Assembly: GCA_946803715.1 (NCBI GenBank)
Contig: CAMPET010000135.1
Location: 168,381 to 179,197, forward strand
DNA length: 10,817 nt
Reading direction: 5' to 3'
Source of the DNA: Beroe ovata
Taxonomy: Eukaryota > Ctenophora > Nuda > Beroida > Beroidae
The position numbers were made by a program, and so were the translations under genes. Positions 1-8,142 of this stretch are shown one piece after another; position 1 is the stretch's first letter; each line of letters begins with the position of its first letter. The notes beneath the pieces were generated by a model. That model had not been told where the DNA came from, made no database searches, and saw nothing but the letters and a program-made list of their open reading frames with translations.

Positions 1-599
1 AACGAAAGGAAATTTAATTTACTTTCCAGCCATATGGTCAAAGTTGATCTAACTCATTGGCATCATTGAGATAATTGAGGTTAATTGAGGCTCCTTGACC
101 CGAAAACGGCGCAAAAAATAAGCAAATCGGGAATTCTTAATGTGAGCGAACGGGAAGGTTTCAGGACTCAATCTTTTAGTATATGGTGGATCAAGGATTC
201 CTCCGTCCCAAAACGGGCTCTCATAAAATTAGTCAATTTTGAAACCCAATTATGACGTCACAATTAGTACTGGGTAAGGCAATTTTTGCAATTTTGAGTG
301 CAACATGTTTTTGGGATTTTGCCTACTTCTTTTTGGAGAAAACAGGCTGCAAAATTGAAACTGATTATTTGCCCGATAAATAGGTCGAAGTTCTTTGAAA
401 AAATATTAATTAATGACATAATTAACCTAATTAAGGAGAATATCTCGTGTTCTGGAAAAGATAAGGAAGTTATTGCAACGGGACATGATAGCTTGGTTTC
501 AATTGGATCCATTTGATGATGCTAGTTTAAAGTTTTCAAAAACTNTTGAGTTTTTTACAAACAGAATTGATCGAGCAGGGACCTACAGAAGCCTCAACT
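1..599. other. Unassigned AT-rich intergenic or intronic DNA
   Basis: No recognisable gene is present. The word AATTGAGG recurs three times near 68-92. Short open frames on both strands near 264-516 overlap each other, have no family signature, and have no splice or start context that favours either one. A perfect CRE palindrome (listed separately) and TTAATTAA-like words near 405-435 are the only local structure I see. A single N at 545 marks an unresolved base just before the degenerate repeat that follows. Confidence 0.6.
253..260. promoter_or_regulatory. Perfect CRE palindrome TGACGTCA
   Basis: TGACGTCA is the full cAMP response element bound by CREB/ATF bZIP dimers. It sits between two similar CAATTA/CAATTAG words, so about 20 bp around it are partly symmetrical. 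No TATA box or gene start is visible next to it. A chance occurrence in 10 kb is possible, so function is only a suggestion. Confidence 0.3.
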
Positions 600-1135
600 C
601 TATAGATTTCTCTTTTTGAGTTGGGAGGTTCAGATTCCACTTCTTGAGTTGAGAGGTGGGAGCAACAGATGCTAAATGCTAATCTTAAATCTTTAAGCTT
701 AAGCAGGAAGCTAAACATACTGCTATTTGAGTTGGCATCTAAAACTTGATCTTCTAGAGTTGAGAGCTTCACTTGATACGATACGTGTCAAGTTGAGAGC
801 TACAGATCAGAATCACTCATACTAACGTTGACAGCAAAAGATAGTACGTTTTGAGTTTGGTCAGCAGATACCCTATGTTAAGTTATCAGGAGCTACAGAT
901 ACTATTCTTGAGCTGGGAGCCACTGAAATTGCCTACTAATTTAGTTAGGGGCTGCCAATGGCCGACAGCTGATACTATAGGTACTTCTCAATGATTGAGT
1001 TGGAAGCTACAGGTGCTTCTTCATGGTTAGGAGCTACTATACTTCTCAAGTTGGGAGCTATCGAAATGGTGGTTAAAACTTCTCTACTTCAGAGCTGTTA
1101 CAGACACCAATTCCAGGGCTAGGAGCTAGCAATAT
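600..1135. repeat. Degenerate tandem repeat, unit about 27-34 bp, core TTGAGTTGGGAGCTACAG
   Basis: Diverged copies of a core close to TTGAGTTGGGAGCTACAG start near 616, 644, 693, 727, 755, 787, 851, 878, 908, 941, 995, 1024, 1046 and 1112. Most neighbours are 27-34 bp apart. The larger gaps (64, 54 and 66 bp) are about two units, as if a copy had decayed between them. The best-preserved half is GAGTTGGGAGCTAC, and units are often followed by AGATACT or TACTTCTC. Copies differ strongly from one another, so this is an old minisatellite rather than a recent expansion. No frame is kept open through the array, so it is not a coding repeat. The left boundary is fuzzy; inverted-looking copies may reach back to about 570. 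Confidence 0.7.
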
Positions 1136-1339
1136 CTCCACCTCGATCCCCTAAGCTTTTAAGAATCAATGGCCGTACTTGAGACGTGCCAACTGCCCAA
1201 AAGTTCACTTTTTGACCATGAACTTCGATGAAAATATCAAACAGCTATAGTTTACAATCGGAGACCATTCTCATGAGCCAGTATACCAAGTTAGAGGTCA
1301 AAATTGGGTCCTATTCAGATGAATTTGCGATTCAAAATT

Positions 1340-1400
1340 TTATCTAGATTATCTAGATAATCTAGATAATGGCGAAAAAATTATCTATTTGTCTAGATAA
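1340..1400. repeat. Perfect 30-bp palindrome of TCTAGA units plus a second imperfect palindrome
   Basis: Positions 1340-1369 equal their own reverse complement over all 30 bases, with three TATCTAGATA-type units embedded. After an 11-base spacer, 1381-1400 holds TTATCTA ... TAGATAA as another imperfect inverted pair, and a lone TAGATAAT follows at 1412-1419. Such arrays can be the ends of small non-autonomous DNA transposons, a homodimer binding-site cluster, or a simple AT-rich expansion. No flanking target duplication could be fixed by eye, so the class is left open. Confidence 0.75.
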
Positions 1401-1430
1401 AAGATTTTCAGTAGATAATGGAAACCCTAN

Positions 1431-1970
1431 TAAGCCTGTGATTGAGTATACCGTTTTCAGTGACAGAAAATCATGACTTTGTTCAAATCCATTTCTCTTC
1501 CCTACCTGTTCATGAACCTGCCTGTTCATCAACTAATTGTTCATTCAGCTATATTGTAGTAGGAAGAATATTAATTCGTATTAATAGAGAATTCCCATCT
1601 TTCTTAATTGAATTGCGTTCATGAATAGAAGAACGAAAATGGGGACAAATCAACAGTTTGATATCTGTCATCAGTTTTTTATCTTTTGATCTATTTAGAG
1701 GAGCCTATCCTGTATTTTCGTATTTTCTCACGGAAACTGAATATTTCACTATTAAATTAACACCCAACAACAATACACTCTATAGGTATTTTGAACAAAA
1801 AAGAGCAGACACATATTCAGAATGGATATTGGACACTAGTCGACGCGCAGACCTTGTAGTTGAGCACACTCGATCAATCTCACAGACATAATAATGCAAG
1901 ATCAATGATCATTCTATCATCACTTCATTGCATCAACTGTGTTTGAATGTGTGTCGTCAATTTCCATTTT
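1431..1970. other. No gene recognised
   Basis: The sequence is AT-rich with only short open stretches that lack family signatures. Near 1503-1545 the word TGTTCAT appears three times, one of them inside the 10-bp palindrome GTTCATGAAC at 1508-1517. Nothing here supports an exon, an RNA gene or a mobile element. Confidence 0.5.
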
Positions 1971-2046
1971 CCACACGGACAGACACACCAACTCACTCTC
2001 ACACACTCATACATCACCTACACACACGTCACACATACACACACAG
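1971..2046. repeat. CA-rich microsatellite-like tract
   Basis: This is an interrupted run of CACA, CACTCA and CATACA words ending in ACACACAG. The two overlapping open frames that cross it give only His/Thr-rich translations of the simple repeat, so they are not treated as genes. Confidence 0.75.
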
Positions 2047-3860
2047 ATATGGAAAGTTATTTTCAGCAAGTAGGTATGCCCGATTCCTCAATCCTCAATC
2101 ATCCCACCCACATGGATGTTTCCAGCTGTTATAAGCGAAACTATGAGTAGTACCTACTTGGTGTGGATGTCACAGTCGTCTGATGTTGTCGCGACATTTC
2201 TGACATACCAGGAGTAGTTGTGATCTTGCGGAATATACTGAAAGCAGCAATCCACATCAGATCAACAACTATAATTTCACATCTCTGCAAAAATGAGGGA
2301 CCTTTAAAGCTGATGTGCTTTTAAATCATGAGTATTTAATCTGTATTTAGGGGGCTGTCAGCAGCAGTTTATAGAGTCATGTTATTCGCATAACTTTCTC
2401 AGTGAAAGTGTGCATTACTGACATCAACATACAAAGTTCCCGGGATATGTCAATTAATACCTGGTTATGAAAATTCTCTGATATTGAATGGATAATTGCG
2501 GGGTTATCTCTCAATGATGATGTCGTAGAGCTAGAACCCTTCGCAAGCGATGAACGATTATAAAGATAGGTATCATTATGTGAAACTTGGACTGAATGAA
2601 TGTTGCCCACTGCACCTAATTGAAGAGTTGAAGATTCCAGAATTGATCCAGGCTTATGGGCAATTAATAAACTAATAATAAGGATTGATTCATAATATCG
2701 CTTAGCAATGACCATTCAATGACTATTCAAGAGCGTCTTCAAGCGAACGCTCCATCCAGGCTTGATCTTGTTATTGAGTGTTATTGTCTCGGAATGAGGG
2801 CCTGTCTTTTGAATGTCTGTACACAGGACTGTTAATAGTCCTCACTGGATTTTTGACACACATTGTCAGCGAAAGCTAAAATAGTGCGGTGCTACCATTT
2901 TTCCCCTTTGCTTGTTACTGAATCTTCTTTTTTAACATCACCCATTGGATAATTAGACGATGAAACTGTCAAAGGTTTATAAACATCACGTATTTAGGTT
3001 TGATAAGTATTCATTACCGAAACGTTCGGCGTGGGAACGAACGATGAATGTCAGGTACAGAAACCAAAATACTAGGCACTAACTGTACCTACAGTCTTCG
3101 TTTTGAGTTTCCAAAGAGTGACGTTTCAAGATATGTTCCTGTAAGAGAGGTGCCAATGATTCATGGCATATGAATGGTAACAGTTATCAATAAGGCAGTC
3201 TGAAAATTGTATTATCCATTTCCTGATCTGGGAAGCAAATTCATCCAATTTATGAAGATTCAGATGGATATGAGTGACTTGGGATTTGATATTCGGAATT
3301 CCTCTATATTAGACGTCGAGTAATCTCATTGTAGCGTCTCACAGTAACTATTTCATGTTATATACTCCACATTTTATTACTCCATATTGCTTCACAGTCA
3401 CTTTTTCATCTACCTGCGTGACATTCAAGGGAGTTCATCTTGAATTACCAACTCGTGAATTCATGGTGCTGGAACTTGGCAGTCAGAATGAAAGGAGTTT
3501 CAAATTAAAGCCGTAAAAATGATAAAACTTGTTTAACTGACAGCTGACCTGCATATTTGATCTGCAAAATATAATGACATTTTGTTGATGACATCGGTAG
3601 CAATTTGGAAATGAATAATGCAAAGAAGCCTATCTATTCCTATCAAATTAAGGAACTCCTCCACAATCATAAAGATTTGAGTTTTGGCATGTTATCTTAG
3701 CAAAGATCATGACACCGACAATTCATAGTGGTTAAAACTTTCTCACTTGAGCCGTGACGACGACTCTAATTAGCCCATCATTATGATAATTCATTATCTA
3801 TTATTGAATGATAATACTTGAGAGTCTGGCCTCCTGATAAGAAGCACGGGGAAAACAAAA
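2047..3860. other. Long stretch with no gene recognised
   Basis: These 1.8 kb contain stop codons in all frames at short spacing. One minus-strand open frame (2715-2377) reaches 112 codons, but it shows no domain, no repeat and no clear exon borders; at this base composition one or two such frames per 10 kb are expected by chance. No tRNA-like fold, long inverted repeat or retroelement motif was seen. The stretch may be an intron or intergenic DNA. Confidence 0.5.
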
Positions 3861-3863
3861 CTT

Positions 3864-3985
3864 GCTGGTCACAAGGTCACGTCCGACTCTTCTCCTCTAG
3901 CTCATGGAGAGATCTATGTTCGCTACAGTTCTGAAAATGACCAGCTCCCCTGACCCTTGTGATTATGTATAAGCAGGCCACGTGG
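3864..3985. promoter_or_regulatory. Candidate regulatory cluster: nuclear-receptor half-sites, TATA-like word, CACGTG
   Basis: The sequence shows GGTCA at 3867-3871 and AGGTCA at 3874-3879 as a direct repeat with two bases between. On the other strand the same words recur in TGACC (3938-3942) and TGACCCTTGTGA (3951-3962). TATAAG follows at 3968-3973, and an 8-bp palindrome CCACGTGG at 3978-3985. AGGTCA-type half-sites are bound by nuclear receptors (FTZ-F1, ERR and EcR/USP families in insects), and CACGTG by bHLH factors. No coding start is seen downstream, so promoter activity is an inference only. Confidence 0.3.
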
Positions 3986-3989
3986 TCGG

Positions 3990-4470
3990 AGCACCATCTC
4001 AATACCCTAAATCATACCAATATGCCCTTGACTCAACCTGATTGTTTATTGAATTACCAACCTAGTCTTTTGAAAATTTAAACTAACAGTCACTGCAATG
4101 AGATCGCTACTCATGTGCCTCACTCAATATACGCAGTCTGCCTAAACCGCTGGGAATAATACTGCAGGAATTCTTGAGACAGAACGTGAGGCTCCGTGCC
4201 GTGTGGAAACTGTAGACAAAACGTCGATGGGTTCGTTTTGTAGGTACTGAGAAAGGGGTTTTATGAGGGCGTTTCTCGTGATAAAAACTCATTTCTTGTG
4301 ATATGATGAAAACTCATTTCGGATGCTCTTGATGAGTGTTCCAAGTGACGTTGGGAAGGCATGAATTTGATCTACTCAAGAATTTGAATTTACAGTAAGG
4401 TAGGATCAAAGCTCTTATGGTTTGTTTATCCATATTTTTGTTCTCAATATTATTCTCAATGTCTCAACTA
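3990..4470. other. No gene recognised; small tandem duplication inside
   Basis: No exon or RNA gene can be supported. The one structure is an imperfect tandem duplication at 4272-4316. Unit one (4272-4291) and unit two (4292-4316) both begin TTTCTYGTGAT and end AAAACTCA, with five extra bases in the second. It is short and of no evident function. Confidence 0.5.
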
Positions 4471-4522
4471 CCCTTTTTTCCCACCCTTTCTCTTTTTACC
4501 CTCTCGCCATACCCCTCCCTCA
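4471..4522. other. Polypyrimidine tract
   Basis: About 52 bases are almost entirely C and T on the plus strand, broken by a few A and one G. Such tracts occur upstream of 3' splice sites and can also form triplex DNA. No convincing AG acceptor followed by an open coding exon is seen directly after it, so it is described only as a tract. Confidence 0.6.
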
Positions 4523-4686
4523 AGTTTCAATGGAGTGCTGTTTCCTCATGCAAACACGTGTACAATACTTCAACTAACCTACACCTATAAACACTATCTA
4601 GAAAGACAATGCACATGACCTAACTATAACATAGTTACCACACCAATACAGACAATAGCTAGCTACATAATATACCTACTGTGTTA

Positions 4687-4707
4687 GGGGGGGGGGTACT
4701 AAGTACC
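4687..4707. repeat. G10 run overlapping a GGTACT/AGTACC inverted repeat
   Basis: Ten consecutive G residues at 4687-4696 run into GGTACT-A-AGTACC (4695-4707), a 6-bp inverted repeat with a single central base. This lies immediately before the retrotransposon remnant. It may mark the truncation point of that element or be unrelated simple sequence. Confidence 0.6.
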
Positions 4708-5143
4708 TCATCTAGCTGGCAACAATGAGACGTTGTCACTAAACAAGTGGCTCACCAACAAACACAGCCACACCGACAACATTCTTAGGAACCAAGGCGA
4801 TACCATCATCAAAGCTCTTAATCACAATCTGGACAACCGCACCAGATACCGCACAGCAGTGTGCATCATCACTGGGCACATTGGGCTCAATAGCCATCTC
4901 CATCGCATCAAATGCAAAGCCACACCAGTCTGTCCCAGCTGCCTAGAAACCGACGAAACAGTAGCTCACTTCGTTGGTCACTGTCCTACCTATGCGCAAA
5001 TGAGAATGGACACACTGGGCACTTACTACGACTCCCTGGATGCAATCCTCAAGAACAACACCCTCGATGCTATCATCAACTTCGCCATCAGAACAAAACG
5101 ATTAATACGGGAAGGAGACAAAGATAACTCTGGAGTCACCTAA
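4703..5143 (+). pseudogene. 5'-truncated non-LTR retrotransposon ORF2, C-terminal fragment
   Basis: The frame is open from just after a TAA at 4700-4702 to the TAA at 5141-5143. Only the last ~146 residues of a much longer polyprotein are present: no endonuclease, reverse transcriptase or RNase H catalytic region lies upstream. Counting from the Leu codon at 4733, the fragment shows LNKW at 3-6, an ITGHIGLNSHLHRI-type segment at 46-59 and a CX2CX8HX4C knuckle (C67, C70, H79, C84) followed by Pro-Thr-Tyr. In intact non-LTR elements of the Jockey/R1/LOA/I type, this TGH...LHR block plus CCHC-like knuckle lies after the RNase H domain and is thought to bind nucleic acid. There is no ATG-led start, as expected for a 5'-truncated insertion. 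The frame itself is intact, so it is either fairly young or was a short exon-like relic by chance. The clade assignment is not certain. Confidence 0.8.
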
Positions 5144-5230
5144 TCTACAACGCTTACTCTGTGCACCGTCTGGCTTAGGCCTCCGGCCTCAGGTTTTAGT
5201 ATTGGTAAAGGTATTCCCTCCTTCTTTNGC
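5144..5230 (+). mobile_element. Probable 3' untranslated region of the non-LTR element
   Basis: Sequence directly after the ORF2 stop is likely the element's 3' UTR. It contains a tight hairpin AGGCC-TCC-GGCCT at 5177-5189 (5-bp stem, three-base loop). Non-LTR reverse transcriptases often recognise 3' UTR structure, but this stem is short. The 3' end and any tail or target-site duplication could not be fixed, so the right border is a guess and could extend to about 5400. Confidence 0.35.
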
Positions 5231-5292
5231 TGTCTCTGACATTTTAGAGAGCGTCGTATTGTCGAACCAAATGGGAGATATTTCGTACTGGA

Positions 5293-5301
5293 TATATAAA
5301 G
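5293..5301 (+). promoter_or_regulatory. TATA-like word TATATAAAG
   Basis: TATATAAAG is a good match to the eukaryotic TATA consensus. It lies about 180 bases upstream of the first ATG of the open frame at 5473-5871. No convincing initiator is visible 25-30 bases downstream. In AT-rich DNA such words are common, so confidence is low. Confidence 0.2.
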
Positions 5302-5472
5302 AAGCAGCTGCACACCCCCCATTGTTGTTATGTAGTAAAGTGTGCGGTTGCTGAACGCACGCACGTACGCTACCAAGGGAGGAACGATGTCGAATAATAT
5401 TTGAGAATGAGGTCATCGAGTGCGACGGAATTTCCCTGATATTTATATGCTACCCATGCAGTGAATTATGCG

Positions 5473-5871
5473 ATGCAAATAATAATGTATTACCGGTTTT
5501 CAATATTATTGTGTACCTACGCTCTGTTCAAATCCATTCATTATTATATACGAACAGGCAAGCCGGTCATAGGGATTACTTTGCACAAAGTTATTCGAAC
5601 AATGCTATCTCGTCTAGCCACGCCAACTGGACCGGACATTTACGGTGTTTGGGTTCTCTGCTTTGGGATATTAATAATCAACAACATTACATTGATGTGG
5701 GCTGTTGAGTCTGACCGGTTATACTGTAGAACGGACGTCTCATGCATGCTAAACCCAGACTCAGAAGAGGGGATACTGCTGTTTGTTCGCTATAACAGTG
5801 GGGACAATGGGGTCTGGGAGAGTGTAGTTTTGGGAAATGGTCCGGAGGACTATAATATGATTCTCATCTAA
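5473..5871 (+). CDS. Unassigned open frame of about 132 residues, possibly spurious
   Basis: I do not recognise this protein. The frame is open from 5440 to a TAA at 5869-5871, and the first two ATG codons are at 5473 and 5485. The translation has a hydrophobic, Tyr/Ile/Leu-rich N-terminal third, then a clear hydrophobic stretch (Val-Trp-Val-Leu-Cys-Phe-Gly-Ile-Leu-Ile-Ile) near residues 64-75 that could be a membrane segment. A more polar, acidic C-terminal part follows, with several Gly and Asp and two Cys (about residues 84 and 90). There is no repeat, no zinc site and no known catalytic motif. An AT-rich window of this size should hold a frame this long by chance fairly often. Alternatives are a single exon of a larger membrane protein or part of an unrecognised mobile element. 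Confidence 0.2.
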   Translation: MQIIMYYRFSILLCTYALFKSIHYYIRTGKPVIGITLHKVIRTMLSRLATPTGPDIYGVWVLCFGILIINNITLMWAVESDRLYCRTDVSCMLNPDSEEGILLFVRYNSGDNGVWESVVLGNGPEDYNMILI

Positions 5872-5901
5872 TTTCTGCTCTTCATTGATTTAAATCACGA
5901 G

Positions 5902-5924
5902 AGTTTAGAACATCCTTCTAAACT
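5902..5924. other. Perfect 9-bp hairpin
   Basis: AGTTTAGAA (5902-5910) and TTCTAAACT (5916-5924) are exact reverse complements around a CATCC loop. The stem begins 30 bases after the stop of the unassigned frame and just after a GATTTAAATC palindrome (5886-5895). It does not resemble the histone 3' stem-loop, and there is no downstream element that would support a role in 3' end formation. Confidence 0.5.
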
Positions 5925-6149
5925 TAGATCTCCGAATACGATCCCAGTTCTCCATAAATCATTGATCTGCGATAAATAGCTGTATAAAAACCTCCTGCGT
6001 AGTAATTACAGAACTGTTCAGAATTTCCGCAAACAACTAACCGTGCCCCCCACTCTAAATACTTCCTCGACGGGAAAAGGGACGAATTTGCGTGGTGGGT
6101 GTTTAGCATCATTGGAGGAATGTAGGTAGGTCGGGTAGGTATATCATAT

Positions 6150-6402
6150 GCGTGTCTGTGTGTGTGTGTGGGCACTGGGTGTGTGTGTATGTGTGTGTGT
6201 GTGTGGGGGGGGTGACTTGGTGTGTGGGTGTGAGTGTGGGTGTGAGTGTGGGTGTGAGTGTGTTCGTGTGTGTTTGTGTGGGTGTATTGTGTGTTTGAGT
6301 GTGTGTGTTTGTGCTGGTGTGTGCGTGTGTATGTCTGTGGGCGTGTGGGTGTGTCTGTGAGTCTGTGTCTGTGTGTCTTGGTATCTGTGTCTCTGTGTGT
6401 GA
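6150..6402. repeat. Long GT-rich microsatellite with an embedded 12-bp minisatellite
   Basis: Roughly 250 bases are alternating G and T with scattered A and C, including (GT)n runs, a run of eight G at 6205-6212, and three exact tandem copies of GGTGTGAGTGTG at 6227-6262. Frames on both strands stay open because GT and AC repeats lack stops; their Val/Cys/Gly-rich or Thr/His-rich translations are artefacts of the repeat. Alternating purine-pyrimidine tracts like this can adopt Z-DNA. Confidence 0.9.
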
Positions 6403-6409
6403 TTTCAAT

Positions 6410-7060
6410 GCAGTCAGGGAGCAGCAGTTATCAGAAGAATTCCAAGACACGGGCAACGGTTTAACGTTGACCATTATTCATGAACTCATAATCCTTACCA
6501 CCAACACTCAACCTACACTGGTATATAGTGGTTTGCCCACAGACCATTTTATCGTGAATAGATTAATGAATATTCATGCCGCGAATATATTGTGTGTGTG
6601 GACAGTGTTAACATAAATAATTTATACTATGGTTCAAGAGAGTATGGTTATGTGGGGGAAACTAAGCAGTATGATCTAAATACGGCTAAATATCGAGGGC
6701 ATTCAAATCGGATATATGGTTGGCTTGACGCGCGCTGGTCATAAATAATTCATATTCTATGAAATATAATGTTGTTTCGGATTTAATGCAACATTGACGT
6801 GTCCTCCTAATGATTTCAATAATGATGACAATCATACGCTAAATGAAGAGTGTTAAAAAGCTCACCTTTGAAACTCTGTATTTTCGCCGCTCTGAAAAAA
6901 GGGGCTTTTAAAATGTGTTGGGCAATTAAACCTATTGGAATATGGAGGAATAAAAGGAAATAAACGATCAAGAGAATCATATTGATTTTTATTTTCCTTT
7001 ATTCTGCGAGCTCAAAAAGGGTACACACAACCGCTGAGAATCAATAGAAACATTCTCCAA
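6410..7060. other. No gene recognised; imperfect AT-rich inverted repeat at 6949-7003
   Basis: This region is AT-rich with dense stops and no RNA gene. The arms 6949-6964 and 6988-7003 pair over about 15 positions with one single-base bulge on each side. Both arms contain AATAAA polyadenylation hexamers or the complement, so the hexamer occurs in both orientations. The pair could be a hairpin, the ends of a very small MITE, or bidirectional 3' end signals. None of these can be decided from the sequence alone. Confidence 0.4.
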
Positions 7061-7066
7061 GGTACA

Positions 7067-7171
7067 TCACGTCACGTAACACACTAACACGTGCCCATCA
7101 CACGTCATAGAAGCACGTGATCACTGCTCACTGCTCACGTAACACGTGCCCACCGCTCACTTCAATATATA
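7067..7171. promoter_or_regulatory. Cluster of three CACGTG E-boxes plus CACGTCA words and TATATA
   Basis: CACGTG occurs at 7088-7093, 7114-7119 and 7143-7148. The first and third lie in the same longer word AACACGTGCCCA. CACGTCA-type half-CREs lie around 7067-7075 and 7101-7107, and TATATA at 7166-7171. CACGTG is the core site for bHLH and bHLH-PAS dimers (Max/Myc, Clock/Cycle, MITF/TFEB types). The repeated word ACACGTG may partly reflect local duplication, since CTGCTCAC is also repeated nearby. No coding start follows, so this may be an enhancer or just locally repetitive sequence. Confidence 0.35.
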
Positions 7172-8142
7172 GAGAGAACTGATCATAGCAAACTTTAATC
7201 ATACTATTCAAACATTGAGAAATGACACTTTCTTACACTCTCCCCACTCTCCCCACTCTCTATTTGTAGCATCAAGACAATGTGGGATTAGGCTATCAAC
7301 TTCTGTGACAGAGTGGTCTGTACGGAACCCCATGGTTAGCTCACTATCATACAAACCTCTTTCACGACCTCTTTCACGAAAATTTTACTCAACTCTTAGG
7401 ATTTCATGTAAGAACACAACATGGTGGACTGAACAGCGGCAAATTTGTGATTTTAGTGATCAAGATTTTACTAGATAGCAATCATTTTGCATCATGAACG
7501 CAAACAGTATTGAAAACATTGCTGATGATCTAATTTTGAATGCAATTTTGAAGCATTAGATCACTAGAAAGTATTTCTTCTGTCATTGCCACTTTGATTG
7601 TTGATTTTTTGTCACACTATTTTTGGTCAAACTATTGCATAACCTGCACAGGCAAAATATTCCTGCGCGTTGGACACCTCAATAAACGTGACAAATACCT
7701 TCATATCATGGAATTCCAGCTAAACGTGGCACTTCTTGATGATAAAAACTTGTGTTTTCCAAGGACACTGCCGCACATCCACACTCAGGTATCAGCAAAT
7801 TGCTCGAGACAAACGTGTATCAAAACGCCTGCATTGTAGGCAACCTACAAAATACTTTGTAGCATTGGCGCCAAGGCCAGAATCCAGATGTTGTAGACCA
7901 TCTTTCACTCTCATTGGAATCCGTGGTCTCATTGTACGCAAAAACAGTGTGGCTTCACGATATTACCCGTGTGGATTGTTGGTCGGATAACTTTAACATC
8001 AAATTCCTCGAAATACTGTCAGTGTACGGCCCATGATTGCGATGAACACGCATCCCAGGCACTTACTTCAAGATACGTGACGAATATTACAGATTGAGGT
8101 CGGGTCTAGCTCCATTTAGGTTAGGAACTCGGATCAACTGCT
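7172..8142. other. No gene recognised; two short tandem duplications
   Basis: Several short plus-strand frames cross this stretch, but none shows a family signature and they overlap each other. Two small tandem repeats are present: TCCCCACTC-type units at about 7240-7261, and ACCTCTTTCACG at 7355-7366 repeated directly at 7367-7378. There is no clear exon border or RNA gene. Confidence 0.5.

Noticed and set aside
264-516. Overlapping open frames on both strands near the left end
   Set aside because: They share the same DNA, are short, begin with non-ATG codons in part, and show no family signature.
600-1135. Degenerate repeat as a CRISPR array
   Set aside because: The repeats are strongly diverged, the spacing is irregular and the sequence is eukaryotic, so a CRISPR array does not fit.
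2377-2715. Minus-strand open frame of about 112 codons
   Set aside because: No domain, signal peptide, splice context or repeat is visible, and one or two frames of this size are expected by chance in an AT-rich 10-kb window.
6109-6616. Open frames on both strands through the GT tract
   Set aside because: They are open only because GT/AC repeats lack stop codons; the products are simple Val/Cys/Gly or Thr/His/Pro repeats.
7215-7990. Several short plus-strand frames
   Set aside because: They overlap in different frames, have no recognisable motifs and lack consistent start or splice signals.
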